From assembly GCA_947371755.1 (NCBI GenBank), contig CANBQT010000024.1, positions 1 through 45,333 of the forward strand: a stretch of 45,333 bases of DNA, written 5' to 3'. Shown here piece by piece: positions 32,714 through 41,244 of this stretch (the stretch's first letter is position 1; each line of letters starts with the position of its first letter). The stretch is from Chitinophagaceae bacterium. GTDB taxonomy: Bacteria; Bacteroidota; Bacteroidia; Chitinophagales; Chitinophagaceae. A model generated the notes under the pieces. It made no database searches. It saw nothing but the letters and a program-made list of their open reading frames with translations, and was not told the DNA's origin. The translations under genes were made by a program, and so were the position numbers.

Positions 32714-33142
32714 TTACGATTGGATATAAGAATGCAAGTGTGAAATTGTTTCTTGTTGCGTTAAAATGGTTTCTGTTACAACATCATTGATTGATATAAT
32801 GCCTACCAATTTACCTTTTTCAATTACAGGCAAATAACGAACCCGATGGGATGACATCAGTTGCATACACCTTTCAACGGTATCATTGAGTAAAACCGGA
32901 GGGAATTCAGTTGACATAATTTCTGAAATAGGCGTATCACTCGAACTTTTTCCCTTCAAAACAATTTTACGTGAATAATCTCTTTCAGTAATGATTCCAA
33001 TAAACGAATCATCATCCACCACCACAAGAGCACCAATATTCTGCTCTGCCATGATCTCTAATCCTTCGATTACAGACAAATTAGGAGATACTGTACTTAC
33101 CGCATTCCCTTTTCTTTTAAGTATGTCGTTTACTTTTCTCAT
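32714..33142 (-). CDS. CBS-pair domain protein
   Basis: 142 residues made of two CBS motifs and little else (first about 8-62, GALVVVDDDSFIGIITERDYSRK; second about 72-130, RVRYLPVIEKGKLVGIISINDV). Stand-alone CBS pairs bind adenosyl ligands such as AMP, ATP or SAM and act as energy sensors; the partner is unknown. Soluble, no signal. It is monocistronic, divergent from the small exported repeat protein across 202 bases in which I see no gene or clear promoter box. Confidence 0.92.
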   Translation of the reverse strand: MRKVNDILKRKGNAVSTVSPNLSVIEGLEIMAEQNIGALVVVDDDSFIGIITERDYSRKIVLKGKSSSDTPISEIMSTEFPPVLLNDTVERCMQLMSSHRVRYLPVIEKGKLVGIISINDVVTETILTQQETISHLHSYIQS

Positions 33143-33344
33143 ATGCTGGTTTTGAATCTTTAATTTAAGTATTCCAAGTGGTTTTTACAATATTTTTTTT
33201 TGAGACGAATCAATGTAACAACAACAAATGTGAGATAGGTAACAATTCTTACTTAAATATTTTAATGAAATTTTATTTCCTACAAATTGGGCTATTCAAA
33301 CTTGTTAGCTATCTTAAACTCATAAATCTTTAAAAATAAGCTAT

Positions 33345-33641
33345 ATGAAAAAATTGTTACTTGCCCTAACGGCATTAGTATGCATGACGAGCATCACTTT
33401 TGCACAAAAAAAAGAAGCTCCAAAAGCAAAAACAGAAAAAGCTGCTCCAGCTGCTAAACCTGCCGCTGCACCTGCCGCTGCTCCAGCTGCTGGTCCAACT
33501 AAAAAAGACGGAACCCCAGATAAACGCTATAAAGAAAATAAAGGAGCCCCAACAACTGCTCCTGCTGGTCCAACTAAAAAAGACGGAACTCCAGATATGC
33601 GTTATAAAGCAAATAAAGACGCTGCAAAGAAAAAAGGTTAG
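33345..33641 (+). CDS. Small exported Ala/Pro/Lys-rich protein with two 17-residue repeats
   Basis: 98 residues. Signal peptide 1-20 (ending ITFAQ), then a low-complexity A/P/K region and two near-identical repeats at 50-66 and 75-91 (GPTKKDGTPDKRYKENK and its copy, differing at two positions). Mature protein is strongly basic and likely disordered. No family with known function is recognised; similar KKDGTPDxRYKxNK proteins occur in Chitinophagales as I recall. It may bind nucleic acid, peptidoglycan or an acidic surface. Clear single gene with a downstream terminator. Confidence 0.75.
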   Translation: MKKLLLALTALVCMTSITFAQKKEAPKAKTEKAAPAAKPAAAPAAAPAAGPTKKDGTPDKRYKENKGAPTTAPAGPTKKDGTPDMRYKANKDAAKKKG

Positions 33642-33660
33642 TCTAAAAATATATTAAAAG

Positions 33661-33699
33661 AAAGCGCCCATCTGAGTCATCGGATTTGGGCGTTTTTTT
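33661..33699. terminator. Terminator after the small repeat protein
   Basis: Stem AAAGCGCCCA/TGGGCGTTTT (33661-33670, 33687-33696; one G-T pair) with a 16-base loop and a seven-T run ending at 33699. It overlaps the end of the convergent flavoprotein gene by two bases. Confidence 0.85.
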
Positions 33700-34921
33700 A
33701 TGGCTTTGCAATGGCATGAGCGGCAATCCATCCACTGGTCCAGGCATTCTGGAAGTTAAATCCCCCTGTTACTCCATCAACATCCATCACCTCACCAGCA
33801 AAATATAAATGCGCTAGTTTTTTACTTTGCATAGTATTGGGATCGATCTCACTTAACTTAATACCTCCACAGGTAACGAACTCTTCTTTAAATGTAGTCT
33901 TCCCATTTACTAAGAATTCTCCTGCAGTTAAATTTTTGATCAACTTATTTTGTTCCTTCGACGGAAGATCTGCCCACCTTGTATCTTCTTTTATCTCAGA
34001 CAAATTCAACATATAATTCCAGAGTCTATTAGGTAATCCAAAAGGGTTTTTATTAGCCATTTTCTGAGCAGCATATTCAGTTCGAATGCTATGCCATGCA
34101 TCACGCAAACTTTGTTCGTTATCATCACTCAACCAATTTACAATGATTGTAAATTGATAGGATTGGTCGGCAAGCAAACGCGCGCCCCAGGCAGACAATT
34201 TTAAAATGGCAGGTCCGCTCATACCCCAGTGTGTGATCAATAACGGCCCTTGTTCAACCAATTTAGTTCCCATTACTTTTACGGTAGCTTTGGGAACAGA
34301 AAGACCCATCAAAGAACTAATATTATTGCCAGGCATATTAAAAGTGAATAATGAGGGAACGGGCGATTCGATGGAATGCCCCAATTTGATCAACCAATCA
34401 AACATTGTAGCTTTTGGAAATCCCCCGCAAGCAATACAAAGATCATCTGCTATTAATTCTTTTCCATTAGCAGTGCCAAGTATAAAATGATCCGACTTTT
34501 TTTCGATGGATGTGATGTCGGTCTGCATCAACACTTTTACCGCATACCTATCTGCTTCGCTTAATAAGCAATTGATAATCGTTTGAGAATCGTTTGATGT
34601 TGGAAACATTCTTCCATCCGTTTCAGAAACCAATGCTACATTTCTCTCTGCAAACCATTGAATCGTATCGGTTGTATTAAAATAATGAAATGCTTTTTTT
34701 AAAAATTGCTGACCACGCGGATACTTTTTTGCCAATTCAGTAATCTCAAAACAAGCGTGTGTAGTGTTGCATCTTCCCCCACCGCTAACTTTTACTTTTG
34801 ACAATAATTTATTACTTCTTTCTACAATAACAACTTCCAATGAAGGATTCATTCTTGCAGCATTTACTGCGCAAAAAAAACCTGCTGCTCCGCCACCCAC
34901 CACAATTAATTTTTTATGCAT
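33698..34921 (-). CDS. NAD(P)/FAD-dependent oxidoreductase, HI0933/BaiN family
   Basis: 407 residues from ATG 34921. Dinucleotide-binding loop VVGGGAAGFF at 6-15, the family signature KVKVSGGGRCNTTH at about 42-55 and the C-terminal FAD motif YFAGEVMDVDGVTGGFNFQNAW. Family members are flavoproteins of largely unknown substrate (BaiN acts on bile-acid intermediates in some clostridia; that role is not implied here). The 17-codon upstream extension to 34972 overlaps the preceding peptidase gene and is rejected. Gap to the M20 peptidase stop is 5 bases, so the pair is an operon. Confidence 0.92.
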   Translation of the reverse strand: MHKKLIVVGGGAAGFFCAVNAARMNPSLEVVIVERSNKLLSKVKVSGGGRCNTTHACFEITELAKKYPRGQQFLKKAFHYFNTTDTIQWFAERNVALVSETDGRMFPTSNDSQTIINCLLSEADRYAVKVLMQTDITSIEKKSDHFILGTANGKELIADDLCIACGGFPKATMFDWLIKLGHSIESPVPSLFTFNMPGNNISSLMGLSVPKATVKVMGTKLVEQGPLLITHWGMSGPAILKLSAWGARLLADQSYQFTIIVNWLSDDNEQSLRDAWHSIRTEYAAQKMANKNPFGLPNRLWNYMLNLSEIKEDTRWADLPSKEQNKLIKNLTAGEFLVNGKTTFKEEFVTCGGIKLSEIDPNTMQSKKLAHLYFAGEVMDVDGVTGGFNFQNAWTSGWIAAHAIAKP

Positions 34922-34926
34922 AACGT

Positions 34927-36459
34927 TTATTTCATCATCATGATTGCAGCAAAGGTTTCGATCCCATTCCACAAATTTTGCAAACGAATATTTTCATTTT
35001 CCGCGTGTTGATTATTATCATGATTTGCGATAGGAACTGTAATAGTAGTGGCTTTCAAATATTTTTCAAAAACATAAAGCGGGAGACTACCACCCATCGA
35101 TGGCATTAAAACAATTTGATCATTGGTGGTAGACTGAATGGCCTGAATTAAATTCTGTGCAATAGGTAATTCCATGGAAGTACGTTGCGCATTATAGCCA
35201 TCGCTTAATACCATTTTTGCAATCTTAGGATGCTCAGCTCGCTCCTGATCTGTAGGCTCTTTTGTAATCACATAATAGCCCTGAGATTTCACGTGCTGTA
35301 TTAATTTCTCTTGCTGCTTTTTATAATCATTTCCCGGCACTAATCTTAGATCCAACGATGCAATGGCAATGGTGGGAATGATATTGCTGGATAATTTACC
35401 CACGTTAGCACTTTGCATGCCATTGATATTGAGTGTGGGTAATAAGATGGATTCTGCTAAAGATTTACCAGGCATCTCTTCGGATATAAATCCCAATTCA
35501 GTTTTCATTTGCTGATCAGGAGATGGTATCGCTGCAACTGCTTTTTTTTCTCTTTCAGTTAATGGTTTAACGTCATCATAAAATCCTTTCACCAAAACTT
35601 TCCCTTCATCGCTTTTCATGGATGATAAAAGTTTAGCCAATAACAATGCAGGATTCGGAGCCCAGTTACCATAATGTCCACTATGCAAGGGACGTTTACT
35701 TCCATAAACTGTCAACTCCACATGTGCATCACCCCTGGCGCCAAACACTAGAATTTTTTTACCCGTTTGATGAACCGGACCATCGCAGATTACCCAAAGA
35801 TCTGATTGCAAAAGGGGAGCATATTTTTCTAAGATTTCATGCAAGTGGTCAGATCCTGCTTCCTCTTCTCCTTCAAAGAAAAATTTAAAATTAAATGCTG
35901 GATGATGTCCGTTTGCTATGAGTGCCTGATAAGCAGTTAGGATGGCCATCACTCCCGCTTTGTCATCAGAAGCACCGCGACCATAAATGCGCCATTCAGG
36001 ATTGATCTGTTCGAACTCATTCGGCCAATTAATAATAGTGGCATTCTTTTCCAGAGAACCATTTAAGAGTGTAGGTTTAAAAGGGTGTAAGCCCTTCGAC
36101 CATTTGGTGCTATCTACTGGCTGACCATCGTAATGCGCATAAAAAATGATTGTTTTTGTAGCATTGGGCACCAGTACTTCACCATAAACCGCAGGCGGAA
36201 TCTTTGGAGAGGTTGGAAATAATAATTGAATATTTTGAATTCCTCTTTTAGCCATCATATTCTGAATATATGCAGCATTCTTTTGCATATTGATGGTGTC
36301 TGCAGCAAGATTCGGGATTGCAAGAAAAGAAACATATTCCTGCAGTAATACATGCGATTGCTTTTCGCGATAGGTGCGGATTTGATTAGTGAAATCTGAC
36401 TGAGCATTGGTTTGCACAACAGATAAAAGCAGCAATATCCAACAAAACATTTTTTGCAT
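34927..36459 (-). CDS. Exported M20 family dipeptidase
   Basis: 510 residues. Signal peptide 1-19 (ending VQTNAQ), then an M20/M28-fold metallopeptidase with visible zinc ligands: H in FYAHYDGQPVD, D in GRGASDDKAG (bridging), the catalytic and ligand glutamates in EGEEEAGS, D in DLWVICDGP and a final H in IANHDNNQHAENE. The dimerisation or lid domain lies between. It fits the CNDP-like dipeptidase group and is likely periplasmic. Stop precedes the flavoprotein ATG by 5 bases; it begins 28 bases after map. Confidence 0.92.
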   Translation of the reverse strand: MQKMFCWILLLLSVVQTNAQSDFTNQIRTYREKQSHVLLQEYVSFLAIPNLAADTINMQKNAAYIQNMMAKRGIQNIQLLFPTSPKIPPAVYGEVLVPNATKTIIFYAHYDGQPVDSTKWSKGLHPFKPTLLNGSLEKNATIINWPNEFEQINPEWRIYGRGASDDKAGVMAILTAYQALIANGHHPAFNFKFFFEGEEEAGSDHLHEILEKYAPLLQSDLWVICDGPVHQTGKKILVFGARGDAHVELTVYGSKRPLHSGHYGNWAPNPALLLAKLLSSMKSDEGKVLVKGFYDDVKPLTEREKKAVAAIPSPDQQMKTELGFISEEMPGKSLAESILLPTLNINGMQSANVGKLSSNIIPTIAIASLDLRLVPGNDYKKQQEKLIQHVKSQGYYVITKEPTDQERAEHPKIAKMVLSDGYNAQRTSMELPIAQNLIQAIQSTTNDQIVLMPSMGGSLPLYVFEKYLKATTITVPIANHDNNQHAENENIRLQNLWNGIETFAAIMMMK

Positions 36460-36487
36460 CGACGGTAGTTTTGTTGAAGATACAAAA

Positions 36488-37291
36488 CTAGTAATAAGAA
36501 CTGTTCAAGTGTGGATTTGCTTTTTCTGCAGCTTCAATAATACTAAAATCAGATAAGACCAGCGCTTGATTTCTTTTTACACAAACATCATGTTCGAAAT
36601 GCACAGAAGGCTTTCCATCAGCGGTTCTTACTGTCCATCCATCATCGTCTGTGTACACTTCTTTCACACCCAAATTGATCATTGGTTCGATAGCAAGCAC
36701 CAAATTTTCTTTCATTTTTGGACCACTACCTCTTTTCCCATAGTTAGGAACCTGAGGATCTTCGTGTAAGCTTCTTCCTAAACCATGGCCTACCAATTCA
36801 CGCACCACACCATAACCATATTTGCGTTCGGTATGTTCTTGAATGGCGAATGAAATATCTCCTACCCGATTATTAATGGTTGCTTTTTCTATGCCTTTAT
36901 ACAGAGACTCTTTGGTAACTTTTACAAGCTGTAATACTTCAGGGCTTACATCACCCAGGATAAAAGTATAGGCATGATCACCATGCCAGCCGTTTAAAAT
37001 CACACCCATGTCGATTGACACAATATCTCCATTTTTCAAAGCTGTATCATTGGGGAAACCATGTACTACAACATCGTTCACAGAAGCACAGATATGATGC
37101 GGATAACCGCGGTAATTATAAAATGATGGGATAGCGTTATTTGCCTTGCAAAAGTCTGCACAGATCTTATCGATATCTAAAGTTGTCATCCCGGGTTTCA
37201 ACACTTTGGCCACTTCGGTTAAAGTTTTGCTCACCATCAACGCTGCTTCCTTCATTAAAGCAACTTCCGCCTCTGTTTTATAATAAATCAT
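36488..37291 (-). CDS. map: Methionine aminopeptidase, type I
   Basis: 267 residues from MIYYKTEAEV (ATG 37291), the usual family start; an ATG six codons upstream (37309) abuts the secY-operon terminator. All five metal ligands are visible: D in SIDMGVILNGWHGD (two D), H in VGHGLGRSLHE, E in AIEPMINLG, and E in HFEHDVCV. Removes the initiator methionine from nascent proteins. It follows secY as in many bacteria, but a terminator lies between, and it is followed by the M20 dipeptidase instead of infA. Confidence 0.95.
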   Translation of the reverse strand: MIYYKTEAEVALMKEAALMVSKTLTEVAKVLKPGMTTLDIDKICADFCKANNAIPSFYNYRGYPHHICASVNDVVVHGFPNDTALKNGDIVSIDMGVILNGWHGDHAYTFILGDVSPEVLQLVKVTKESLYKGIEKATINNRVGDISFAIQEHTERKYGYGVVRELVGHGLGRSLHEDPQVPNYGKRGSGPKMKENLVLAIEPMINLGVKEVYTDDDGWTVRTADGKPSVHFEHDVCVKRNQALVLSDFSIIEAAEKANPHLNSSYY

Positions 37292-37312
37292 ATTGGGTCT
37301 TCTGCTCATGTT

Positions 37313-37352
37313 AAAAAAAATAAACCTGTCAGGCTAGTGCCAGACAGGTTTA
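37313..37352 (-). terminator. Terminator between secY and map
   Basis: Perfect 10-bp stem TAAACCTGTC/GACAGGTTTA (37321-37330, 37343-37352) with a 12-base loop. On the minus strand it is followed by eight T (37313-37320), right before the map region. It would reduce or stop read-through from the ribosomal operon into map. Confidence 0.9.
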
Positions 37353-37371
37353 CTAATATTCAATAAAGAAA

Positions 37372-38718
37372 TTAAATAGTGGAAGTAGACACTGTTTGGC
37401 GTCCTTGAACGCGACCGCTATTCATTAATCCATCATATTGACGCATTAACAAATGTGTTTCGATCTGTTGTAAAGTATCTAAAATTACACCAACCATAAT
37501 CAATAAAGATGTTCCTCCGAAGAAAGAACTAAATCCTTGAGTAACACCCAAACGTTGAGCGAAACCAGGCATAATACCTACCAATGCTAAGAAAATAGCA
37601 CCTGGTAAAGTAATCTTGTCCATGATAGATCCGATATAATCTGCGGTAGGCTGACCAGGTTTAACACCTGGTACAAATCCATTATTACGCTTTAGGTCTT
37701 CTGAAATTTGCTTTGGATTAAAGATCAAAGCAGTATATAAGAAGGTAAAACCAATCACCATAACAGAATAGATTACCATATACCAAACATTACTATGGTC
37801 GTTGAAAATTCGAACGATACCTTGTGCCGAATCGATATTGGTAAAAGATACTAATGTAGGTAAGAACATGATTGCCTGCGCAAAGATGATCGGCATTACA
37901 CCAGCACTATTTACTTTAACTGGTAAGAACTGACGGGCTCCACCAAACTGGCGATTGCCTATAATTTGTTTTGCGTAGTTAACGGGGATTTTACGTACAC
38001 CTTGTACTAAGATGATCAATGCCATGATAACGGCAACTAAGATGGCTACTTCAATTAAGAAGATCAACAAACCACCGCCGCCTTTTTGTTGCTTACTTCC
38101 AAATTCCTGGATCAGGTTTTGTGGAAGACGAGCAAGGATACCCACCATGATGATGATAGAAGTACCATTACCCAAACCTTTATCTTGAATTTTTTCACCC
38201 AACCACATCACAAACAGGGTACCTGCAGTTAATGTAAGGATGGTTGAAAACCAGAAAAATGGTTTATAGGCAAGCAAGATTGCTTCTGCATAACCCGGAC
38301 TATTTAAATAACCCACGTAAGCTGCAGCCTGAAAAATGGTTACAATTACGGTGAGGTAACGTGTCCATTGATTGATTTTTTTACGTCCGCTTTCTCCTTC
38401 TTTCTGAACTTTTTGTAATTGAGGAACCAGGATGGTCATCAACTGCATAAAGATGGAAGCAGAGATATAAGGCATGATACCCAAGGCTAAGATAGAAGCC
38501 TGAGAGAAACCACCACCTGCAAACATGTCGAAGATTCCTAATAAACCATTGCTCTTAGAAGCTCTTTGAGCGGCTTCAATACCATTAGGATCCAAGCCTG
38601 GTAATACGATGTGGTTACCAATACGATAGGTTAGAACGAGCGCCAATGTAATAATGATCTTATTGCGCAGCTCTTCGATAGCCCAAATATTCTTTAAAGT
38701 CTGTACTAATTTTTTCAC
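37372..38718 (-). CDS. secY: Protein translocase subunit SecY
   Basis: 448-residue channel of the Sec translocon with ten predicted membrane helices. Typical features: the LALVLTYRIGNHIVLPG first helix, GGGFSQASILALGIMPYISASI plug and helix 2, an LGEKIQDKGLGNGTS loop and the cytosolic loops before and after TM8. The start codon is GTG (38716-38718); there is no ATG nearby. Preceded by an L15 gene from which it is separated by a terminator-like hairpin; followed by another terminator before map. Confidence 0.96.
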   Translation of the reverse strand: MKKLVQTLKNIWAIEELRNKIIITLALVLTYRIGNHIVLPGLDPNGIEAAQRASKSNGLLGIFDMFAGGGFSQASILALGIMPYISASIFMQLMTILVPQLQKVQKEGESGRKKINQWTRYLTVIVTIFQAAAYVGYLNSPGYAEAILLAYKPFFWFSTILTLTAGTLFVMWLGEKIQDKGLGNGTSIIIMVGILARLPQNLIQEFGSKQQKGGGGLLIFLIEVAILVAVIMALIILVQGVRKIPVNYAKQIIGNRQFGGARQFLPVKVNSAGVMPIIFAQAIMFLPTLVSFTNIDSAQGIVRIFNDHSNVWYMVIYSVMVIGFTFLYTALIFNPKQISEDLKRNNGFVPGVKPGQPTADYIGSIMDKITLPGAIFLALVGIMPGFAQRLGVTQGFSSFFGGTSLLIMVGVILDTLQQIETHLLMRQYDGLMNSGRVQGRQTVSTSTI

Positions 38719-38753
38719 TGATACCGTTTGTTAGAAGTTAATGCCTCAAAACC

Positions 38754-38779
38754 AAAAAAGACGCATCACCGATGCGTCT
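38754..38779 (-). terminator. Terminator-like hairpin between rplO and secY
   Basis: Stem AGACGCATC/GATGCGTCT (38759-38767, 38771-38779) with a 3-base loop, followed on the minus strand by six T (38754-38759 region). It sits between two genes that should be co-transcribed, so it may act as an attenuator or be partly read through. Confidence 0.82.
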
Positions 38780-38796
38780 GGAAAGTTACAGTAAAA

Positions 38797-39246
38797 TTAC
38801 TTTACTATTTCAACGCTTCCACCTGCAGCTTCAATTGATGCTTTGGCTTTGTCGCTCAATTTATTCACTTTGAATGAAAGTTTAGCTTTCAATTCTCCGG
38901 TTGCAAGTATTTTTACTTTATCAGTTCTGCTGATCAAGCCATTGATATACAAGTTTTCGAGAGAAATCTCTGTGAAACCGTATTTTTCAACTAGCTGATC
39001 TAATTGACCAAGGTTAAACACTTTATATTCAACGCGGTTAATGTTTTTGAAACCACGTTTAGGAATACGACGTTGGATTGGCATCTGACCACCTTCGTGA
39101 GCCATTTTGCTTTTGTAACCTGCACGGCTTTGACCACCTTTGTTACCTTTTGTAGAAGTACCACCTTTTCCTGATGCTTCTCCTCTACCGATACGAATTG
39201 CTTTGTGAACTGAACCAGCTGCTGGTTTGAGAGTGTGTAATTTCAT
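38797..39246 (-). CDS. rplO: 50S ribosomal protein L15
   Basis: 149 residues from MKLHTLKPAAGS. The Gly/Lys-rich RNA-binding region RIGRGEASGKGGTSTKGNKG and the GGQMPIQRRIPKRGF segment are diagnostic for L15. The C-terminal half is a globular domain ending AGGSVEIVK. An 11-codon upstream extension (39279) is rejected because it is out of character with the family. Position between rpmD and secY is standard. Confidence 0.96.
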   Translation of the reverse strand: MKLHTLKPAAGSVHKAIRIGRGEASGKGGTSTKGNKGGQSRAGYKSKMAHEGGQMPIQRRIPKRGFKNINRVEYKVFNLGQLDQLVEKYGFTEISLENLYINGLISRTDKVKILATGELKAKLSFKVNKLSDKAKASIEAAGGSVEIVK

Positions 39247-39321
39247 CTTTAATTGATTTTGAACTTTTCGGGGAATCACCCCTCGCTTTTGAATTAAAAA
39301 TTAAAAAAGTAAAAATTAAAA

Positions 39322-39366
39322 ATTAGGAAAGCAGTAGCAGTATCAATACTATTACGCTTTCCTAAT
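39322..39366 (-). terminator. Terminator-like hairpin between rpmD and rplO
   Basis: 11-bp stem ATTAGGAAAGC/GCTTTCCTAAT (39322-39332, 39356-39366) with a 23-base loop, followed on the minus strand by an A/T-rich run (39295-39321) dominated by T. It lies in an unusually long 133-base gap for a ribosomal operon. Confidence 0.65.
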
Positions 39367-39379
39367 CTTTAATTTAATA

Positions 39380-39562
39380 CTATGCGATTTCTTCCACAGT
39401 TACAAGATGGCTAACTTTATTAACCATACCTAAAATTTGTGGAGTAGCTTCAACTTCTTTAGTAGCGTTTAACTTATTCAAACCTAAGGCTTGTAAAGTT
39501 AATTTCTGACGCTCTGGTCTGTCGATACCGCTTTTAACTAATTTGATCTTAATCTTTTTCAT
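39380..39562 (-). CDS. rpmD: 50S ribosomal protein L30
   Basis: 60 residues from [12 protein letters not shown], the usual length. [21 protein letters not shown] and the [16 protein letters not shown] segment are the L30 core. A longer reading from an ATG at 39583 adds seven residues and cannot be excluded. Lies between rpsE and rplO as in other bacteria. Confidence 0.93.
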   Translation of the reverse strand: MKKIKIKLVKSGIDRPERQKLTLQALGLNKLNATKEVEATPQILGMVNKVSHLVTVEEIA

Positions 39563-39608
39563 GGTATATCTTTTGTCTGCCATACTGATAGCTCAGTATA
39601 ACTGATTA

Positions 39609-40130
39609 TTATCCGTTAAATACTTTTGTTAATTTAACCGTACGAGTTTTAGCAACTTGTATTGGTTCTCTCAACAAACCTAAAGCTTTGATAGTTGCTT
39701 TAACCACGTTATGTGGGTTAGCAGAACCTAAGCTCTTAGCAAGAACGTCAGTAATACCTGCGCTTTCAAGAACAGCACGCATACTACCTCCTGCGATTAC
39801 ACCCGCTCCGTGTGCAGCTGGCTTAATCAATACTTTTGCAGCACCTTCTTTAGCCCATTGCTCATGCGGTATAGTACCGTGCATCACTGGAACTTTAGTA
39901 AGGTTCTTTTTAGCATCATCAATACCTTTAGCAATTGCTTCCTGTACTTCTTTTGCTTTACCTAATCCTTGGCCAACAACACCATTTCCGTTTCCTACTA
40001 CTACAAGAGCAGAGAAGCTGAAGGTACGTCCACCTTTTGTGGTTTTAACTACGCGGTTGATAGAAACTACTTTTTCTTTAAGTTCCATTTCACCACCTGC
40101 TTTTACCTTATTTACGTTTACTTTAGACAT
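39609..40130 (-). CDS. rpsE: 30S ribosomal protein S5
   Basis: 173 residues. The N-terminal double-stranded RNA-binding domain contains [21 protein letters not shown] and [20 protein letters not shown]; the C-terminal domain contains [19 protein letters not shown] and [13 protein letters not shown]. Contributes to decoding fidelity and mRNA unwinding at the entry channel. Spacing to rpmD and rplR is 46 and 29 bases. Confidence 0.97.
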   Translation of the reverse strand: MSKVNVNKVKAGGEMELKEKVVSINRVVKTTKGGRTFSFSALVVVGNGNGVVGQGLGKAKEVQEAIAKGIDDAKKNLTKVPVMHGTIPHEQWAKEGAAKVLIKPAAHGAGVIAGGSMRAVLESAGITDVLAKSLGSANPHNVVKATIKALGLLREPIQVAKTRTVKLTKVFNG

Positions 40131-40159
40131 TTATCTAACTATTAATTGTTGTTAGCAAA

Positions 40160-40513
40160 TTAGAATTGAAGACCTGCTTCTCTGGCACCATCCGCAACAC
40201 TTTTTACGCGGCCATGATATAAGTTACCACCTCTGTCGAAAACAACAGTGTTTAAACCTAATTCAATAGCTTTTCTAGCGATCGCTGCACCTACTAATTT
40301 CGATTTCTCGACTTTAGTAACTTTTTGAGCTGCGATATCTTTGTCTCTTGAAGAAGTAGCAGCCAATGTTACCGCATTATCGTCATCGATTAATTGTGCG
40401 TAGATTTCAGCATTACTTCTAAAAACAGAAAGGCGTGGTTTAACTGCAGTACCTGCAACCTTCTTACGGATGCGGTATCTGATTTTTTGCCTTTGAACCA
40501 ATTTAGAATTCAT
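40160..40513 (-). CDS. rplR: 50S ribosomal protein L18
   Basis: 117 residues, normal length. KVAGTAVKPRLSVFRSNAEIYAQLIDDD and VVFDRGGNLYHGRVKSVADGAREAGL are the diagnostic parts, and the basic N-terminus binds 5S rRNA. Lies between rplF and rpsE. Confidence 0.97.
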   Translation of the reverse strand: MNSKLVQRQKIRYRIRKKVAGTAVKPRLSVFRSNAEIYAQLIDDDNAVTLAATSSRDKDIAAQKVTKVEKSKLVGAAIARKAIELGLNTVVFDRGGNLYHGRVKSVADGAREAGLQF

Positions 40514-40528
40514 CTTATTTTATTTGTA

Positions 40529-40551
40529 CAGTTCCGATTCTGCCGGAACTG
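40529..40551 (-). other. Hairpin in the rplF-rplR gap
   Basis: 8-bp perfect stem CAGTTCCG/CGGAACTG with a 7-base loop between two ribosomal-protein genes. No T tract follows, so it is more likely an RNA-processing or stability structure than a terminator. Confidence 0.5.
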
Positions 40552-40581
40552 CTTGTTGATTATTTAGTTTCTTCTCAGCGA

Positions 40582-41136
40582 TTATTTACCAGCTGATTTA
40601 CCTGCTTTTCTTCTTAAGACCTCACCAGCATACTTCACACCTTTTCCTTTGTATGGTTCTGGTTTACGTAAGCTTCTTAATTTAGCAGCAACCTGACCGA
40701 TCAATTGTTTATCGATACCTTCTAAGAAGATCTTAGGGTTCTGACCTTTTTCAGTTAATGTAGACACTTTCATTTCTGAAGGAACTTCAAAAATGATATT
40801 GTGAGAATAACCTAAAGCCAGATCCAAAGTGTTACCAGTATTAACTGCTTTAAAACCTACCCCTACTAATTCAAGATCTCTTTTGTAACCTTCAGTAACA
40901 CCTTTAACCATGTTACTTACCAATGAACGGTATAATCCGTGCATTGCGCGGTGACGAATTTGATCAGTAGGACGTTTTAACTCCATTTGATTCGCTGTGA
41001 TCTCAACAATGATATCTCTATCTACTTCTTGAGTTAAAGTTCCTTTCGGTCCTTTCACAGTGATAGTATTATCAGCAGAAACCGTGATGGTAACTCCTGC
41101 TGGTATTTCTACCGGTTTTTTTCCAATTCTAGACAT
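40582..41136 (-). CDS. rplF: 50S ribosomal protein L6
   Basis: 184 residues: MSRIGKKPVEIPAGV start, two alpha-beta repeats, and the C-terminal motif KPEPYKGKGVKYAGEVLRRKAGK that contacts 23S rRNA near the sarcin-ricin loop. Preceded by a 108-base gap after rpsH with no gene in it. Confidence 0.97.
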   Translation of the reverse strand: MSRIGKKPVEIPAGVTITVSADNTITVKGPKGTLTQEVDRDIIVEITANQMELKRPTDQIRHRAMHGLYRSLVSNMVKGVTEGYKRDLELVGVGFKAVNTGNTLDLALGYSHNIIFEVPSEMKVSTLTEKGQNPKIFLEGIDKQLIGQVAAKLRSLRKPEPYKGKGVKYAGEVLRRKAGKSAGK

Positions 41137-41244
41137 AGTCGTTTAAAATTATAGTTTAAGAAATCCCGACCCGTGTTCAGCTCCGACTAAAAGCTTAATT
41201 ATCAGATCAGCTTTATAATAGAAAGCACAAGGCTTTTTATTGTA

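Noticed and set aside
39688..40155. Plus-strand 155-codon frame opposite rpsE
   Set aside because: Antisense to a complete and conserved S5; composition is the mirror of the ribosomal gene.
41137..41244. Short inverted repeats AAAGCT/AGCTTT between rpsH and rplF
   Set aside because: Stems of 5-6 A/T-rich pairs are expected by chance in such DNA and no consistent T tract follows.
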